Shown one piece after another: positions 62,029-64,000 of a DNA stretch of 64,000 nucleotides. The position numbers and the translations under genes were made by a program. Position 1 is the first letter of the stretch; each line of letters begins with the position of its first letter. The stretch comes from JBHIKY01 sp042139015 (GTDB lineage Bacteria; Bacillota; Bacilli; Bacillales; Marinococcaceae), in the NCBI RefSeq assembly GCF_042139015.1, contig NZ_JBHIKY010000013.1:1-64000 (forward strand). The letters are read 5' to 3'. The notes under the pieces were generated by a model. The model saw only the letters and a program-made list of their open reading frames with translations, was not told the DNA's origin and searched no databases.

Positions 62029-62627
62029 TGGTAATCTTCCTTCGAGTCAATATCATAGAATTCTCTCCAATTGTTATATTCTATCGTCTTTCCCTTATCC
62101 GAAATAGAATCCAACAGCTTTCCTGCGCCCTGATCTCCCTCCAGCTTTGAAACCAGCGGAAACAAAATTCGGTCCAATAAAACTGGAGGGCGTCTCAGCC
62201 CTTGATAGGAGCTTGCCGCAAACCGAAGTTGTTCATTTTGATTCATATTATCGATTAATCCATGTATAACCGTTCTCGAAATTAATGGTTGATCAGCCAG
62301 CAATACCATGGCTGCGGAGGCGCTTCTGTTTTCTGCTGCTGCGATGCCGCAGCGGAGCGAGTAAGCCTGGCCCTTCGAAGAATTACTGCACTCTACCTGA
62401 GACCAGCGTTTTTTTATATCAGGCGAGAAAAATTCGACATCAATCCATTCCAATGGATCCTCTGCGCCAGTGACAACGAAGATGTGCTTCAATCTGGAAT
62501 GCAGGGCTGTAAATAATGCCTTGCTTCCAACTGTCGTATTTCCCAGGGGCATCGTGAGTTTATTTGATCCCATTCTTCGGCTTTTTCCCGCTGCCAGATA
62601 GACTCCATAAATAGCAGGTTCGCTCAT
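62004..62627 (-). CDS. pucB: Molybdenum cofactor nucleotidyltransferase, MobA-like
   Basis: PucB is expected to add CMP (or another nucleotide) to molybdopterin for xanthine dehydrogenase. The 207-residue protein has the nucleotidyltransferase loop GVYLAAGKSRRMGSNK (8-23) and the metal-binding region VLLADQPLIS, as in MocA/PucB proteins. The start overlaps the pucA stop by four bases (ATGA). Proteins of this type occur only beside molybdenum hydroxylases, which fits. Confidence 0.92.
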   Translation of the reverse strand: MSEPAIYGVYLAAGKSRRMGSNKLTMPLGNTTVGSKALFTALHSRLKHIFVVTGAEDPLEWIDVEFFSPDIKKRWSQVECSNSSKGQAYSLRCGIAAAENRSASAAMVLLADQPLISRTVIHGLIDNMNQNEQLRFAASSYQGLRRPPVLLDRILFPLVSKLEGDQGAGKLLDSISDKGKTIEYNNWREFYDIDSKEDYQWILEATM

Positions 62628-63679
62628 GAAATCACCATATTTCTGGGAATGGTGGCTTTTGAACGCATGATGAGCTGAGAGACGATACTTACGGCAATCT
62701 CTTCCGGACCTTCTGCTCCGATCGAAAGTCCGGCCGGGGAAGTGACGTTATCAGGCACAACCTCTGATTCGAGCAGTCTGGAGGTCCGGGATCGGGAACC
62801 AAGCACTGCAAGATAACGAAGCTCTTGATCAACCAGAACAGATAACAACTCCTTATCCATTTCAAAATGGTGCGTGAGAAGCAGCACATAATCCTGTGAA
62901 GTAAACGTAAGTTCGGAAAGTACCTCGTCAGGAAAGCCAACAATACATTCGTCTGCCCATGGAAAGCGAATTTTAGTGCAAAATGCAGGGCGCCAGTCAC
63001 TGACCAAAACTGAAAAACCGACTTCGGCCGCCAGCTTGACAACTGGCACAGCATCTGGATTTGCGCCGAATACATACAGCTTTGGCTTCGGTTTAAAATG
63101 CTGCAGAAAAACCGGCTGCCTGCTTAAATTCGGAAGGATCATCCCGCTTTTTCCCAACGCTGGTAACTCACCTGTAAATGCTTCCTGAATGGCTTCTTTT
63201 ATATCTCGATAAATCTCTCCCTGCCAGCTTCCATAAAGTTGATTATCTTCTGTCCAATATAAAGTTCCTCCTCGTTTTCCCTGTTCAGGCAATTTTTTTA
63301 CCACCGTCACTTCCTGCCCATTGTTTAGACTATTCTGCAGCTTCGTAAGGTAGGTTCTCATTTTCCCATATATCGGCTCCAGCAGGACATAAATAACACC
63401 GTTACAGCCTGCTGCTTCTCCCCAGGATAGCTCATTAAAACCTCTCATGTCGTATTCAATCGTCCGCGGGCCATTCTCCCACACTTCCTCGAGGCGTGCC
63501 GCGATGTCTTCTTCTAAACAGCCGCCGCTCAGCAGTCCGTTACGGGATCCGTCCTCTTTCACGAGCATCGTTGTTCCTTCTTTTCGGTAAGCCGAGCCAT
63601 CAACATTTATAATCGTGGCCAGAATAGCCTTCTGTGGACAGAGAATGACCTCTTCAAGAATAGAATGAATATTTTCCAT
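62624..63679 (-). CDS. pucA: Xanthine dehydrogenase maturation factor, XdhC/PucA type
   Basis: PucA belongs to the XdhC/CoxI family that inserts the sulfurated molybdenum cofactor into xanthine dehydrogenase. The 351-residue protein has the N-terminal XdhC block (ILATIINVDGSAYRKEGT, LLSGGCLEEDI) and a C-terminal Rossmann domain with LYVFGANPDAVPVVKLAAEV and SIGAEGPEEIAVSI. GTAGGAG-type sites precede the ATG (AGGAGGAG). It lies 26 bases after the amidohydrolase gene at the right edge. Confidence 0.93.
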   Translation of the reverse strand: MENIHSILEEVILCPQKAILATIINVDGSAYRKEGTTMLVKEDGSRNGLLSGGCLEEDIAARLEEVWENGPRTIEYDMRGFNELSWGEAAGCNGVIYVLLEPIYGKMRTYLTKLQNSLNNGQEVTVVKKLPEQGKRGGTLYWTEDNQLYGSWQGEIYRDIKEAIQEAFTGELPALGKSGMILPNLSRQPVFLQHFKPKPKLYVFGANPDAVPVVKLAAEVGFSVLVSDWRPAFCTKIRFPWADECIVGFPDEVLSELTFTSQDYVLLLTHHFEMDKELLSVLVDQELRYLAVLGSRSRTSRLLESEVVPDNVTSPAGLSIGAEGPEEIAVSIVSQLIMRSKATIPRNMVIS

Positions 63680-63705
63680 CTGCTCTACTCCTCCTAACCA
63701 GGCGG

Positions 63706-64000
63706 TTATACGTTTTCAGCCATTTTTGATGTAAGTCGCTTGATCGAAGCATTCGACTCCCGAAGTATATCCTCCTTAACCATTGTTTTTATTTTTCGGT
63801 CTTCCATTACAATTGCCCCGTTTATAATAGTGGTTTCCACATCATGTGCTGAAGCGGAATAAACAATTCTTGAAATAGGATCAACCGTTTCCGATGGAAA
63901 GCTGTGAAAGTCTTTTAAATTGAGAAGAAACAAATCTGCTTTTTTTCCAGCTTCAAGACTGCCGATTTCATTTTCAAGCCCGAGTGCTCTTGCCCCGCCA
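63706..64000 (-). CDS. Amidohydrolase, C-terminal part (cut by the window edge)
   Basis: Only the last 97 codons are inside. GGARALGLENEIGSLEAG is the typical end of the metal-dependent deaminase/hydrolase fold, and DPISRIVYSASAHDVETTII with INGAIVMEDRKI is typical of guanine/8-oxoguanine or methylthioadenosine-type deaminases. Lying 26 bases before pucA, it probably feeds purines (for example by deaminating guanine to xanthine) into xanthine dehydrogenase. Allantoinase or another amidohydrolase cannot be excluded without the N-terminal metal motif. Confidence 0.85.
   Translation of the reverse strand, partial: GGARALGLENEIGSLEAGKKADLFLLNLKDFHSFPSETVDPISRIVYSASAHDVETTIINGAIVMEDRKIKTMVKEDILRESNASIKRLTSKMAENV

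Noticed and set aside
1..64000. CRISPR array, tRNA or rRNA genes, insertion sequences, prophage
   Set aside because: No spaced identical repeats, no tRNA-like cloverleaf or rRNA core sequence, and no transposase or integrase-like reading frame was noticed.

Overview
The window looks like chromosomal DNA of a Bacillaceae bacterium, probably an alkaliphilic or halotolerant one. This rests on strong AGGAGG-type ribosome binding sites, frequent GTG and TTG starts, CcpA-type cre sequences, Rho-independent terminators, B. subtilis-type puc (purine) genes, a YesMN/Lpl-type uptake system, and exported proteins very rich in Asp and Glu. I saw no rRNA, tRNA, CRISPR array, transposase or phage gene.

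Layout. Positions 1-525 hold no convincing gene. Next comes an NADP-type malic enzyme (526-1725). From 1937 to 5104 there is a tight minus-strand operon of a Gfo/Idh/MocA dehydrogenase, a DUF993 aldolase-like protein and a TIM-barrel isomerase, followed by an AraC regulator (5328-6161). From 6267 to 23631 lies a hexuronate / unsaturated-uronate block: uxuB, uxuA, a TIM-barrel epimerase, kduI, kduD, another SDR, a DUF624 membrane protein, kdgF, a YesM/YesN-like two-component system, and then divergently an Lpl-type ABC importer (two permeases, one lipoprotein), a cytoplasmic heparinase II/III-type lyase and a secreted beta-helix protein with an F5/8 C domain. A second sugar ABC importer (23708-26969) faces it. 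From 27292 to 32288 there is a DUF2264 protein, two more TIM-barrel proteins and two AraC regulators.

From 32506 to 42145 lies a fucoside block: a GH29 fucosidase, a RbsD/FucU mutarotase, an SDR, a LacI regulator, an amidohydrolase of the sugar-lactonase type, a GH95 fucosidase, DUF624, an alpha/beta hydrolase and a fifth TIM-barrel protein. Palindromes resembling one operator lie in front of both main operons and also inside lacI. A YfcC-type carrier (42336-43775) separates this from the purine block.

Purine block (44130-64000): pucF, pucG, a gamma-glutamyltransferase and a split chromate-transporter pair, then pucR, an NCS2 permease, pucL and pucM on the plus strand; pucE, pucD, pucC, pucB, pucA and the end of an amidohydrolase on the minus strand. 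An AT-rich sugar ABC operon with a perfect-consensus cre (55197-58310) sits between the two halves.

How it fits together: the first 42 kb reads as a Gram-positive polysaccharide-utilisation region for a fucose- and uronate-containing glycan. Secreted beta-helix cleavage, ABC uptake, intracellular lyase action, KdgF/KduI/KduD processing to 2-keto-3-deoxygluconate (KDG), and fucose release and oxidation are all represented. No sulfatase, KDG kinase or aldolase, fuconate dehydratase or ABC ATPase is in the window, so parts of the pathways must lie elsewhere. The last 20 kb converts xanthine through urate and allantoate to nitrogen and glyoxylate; allantoinase was not seen.
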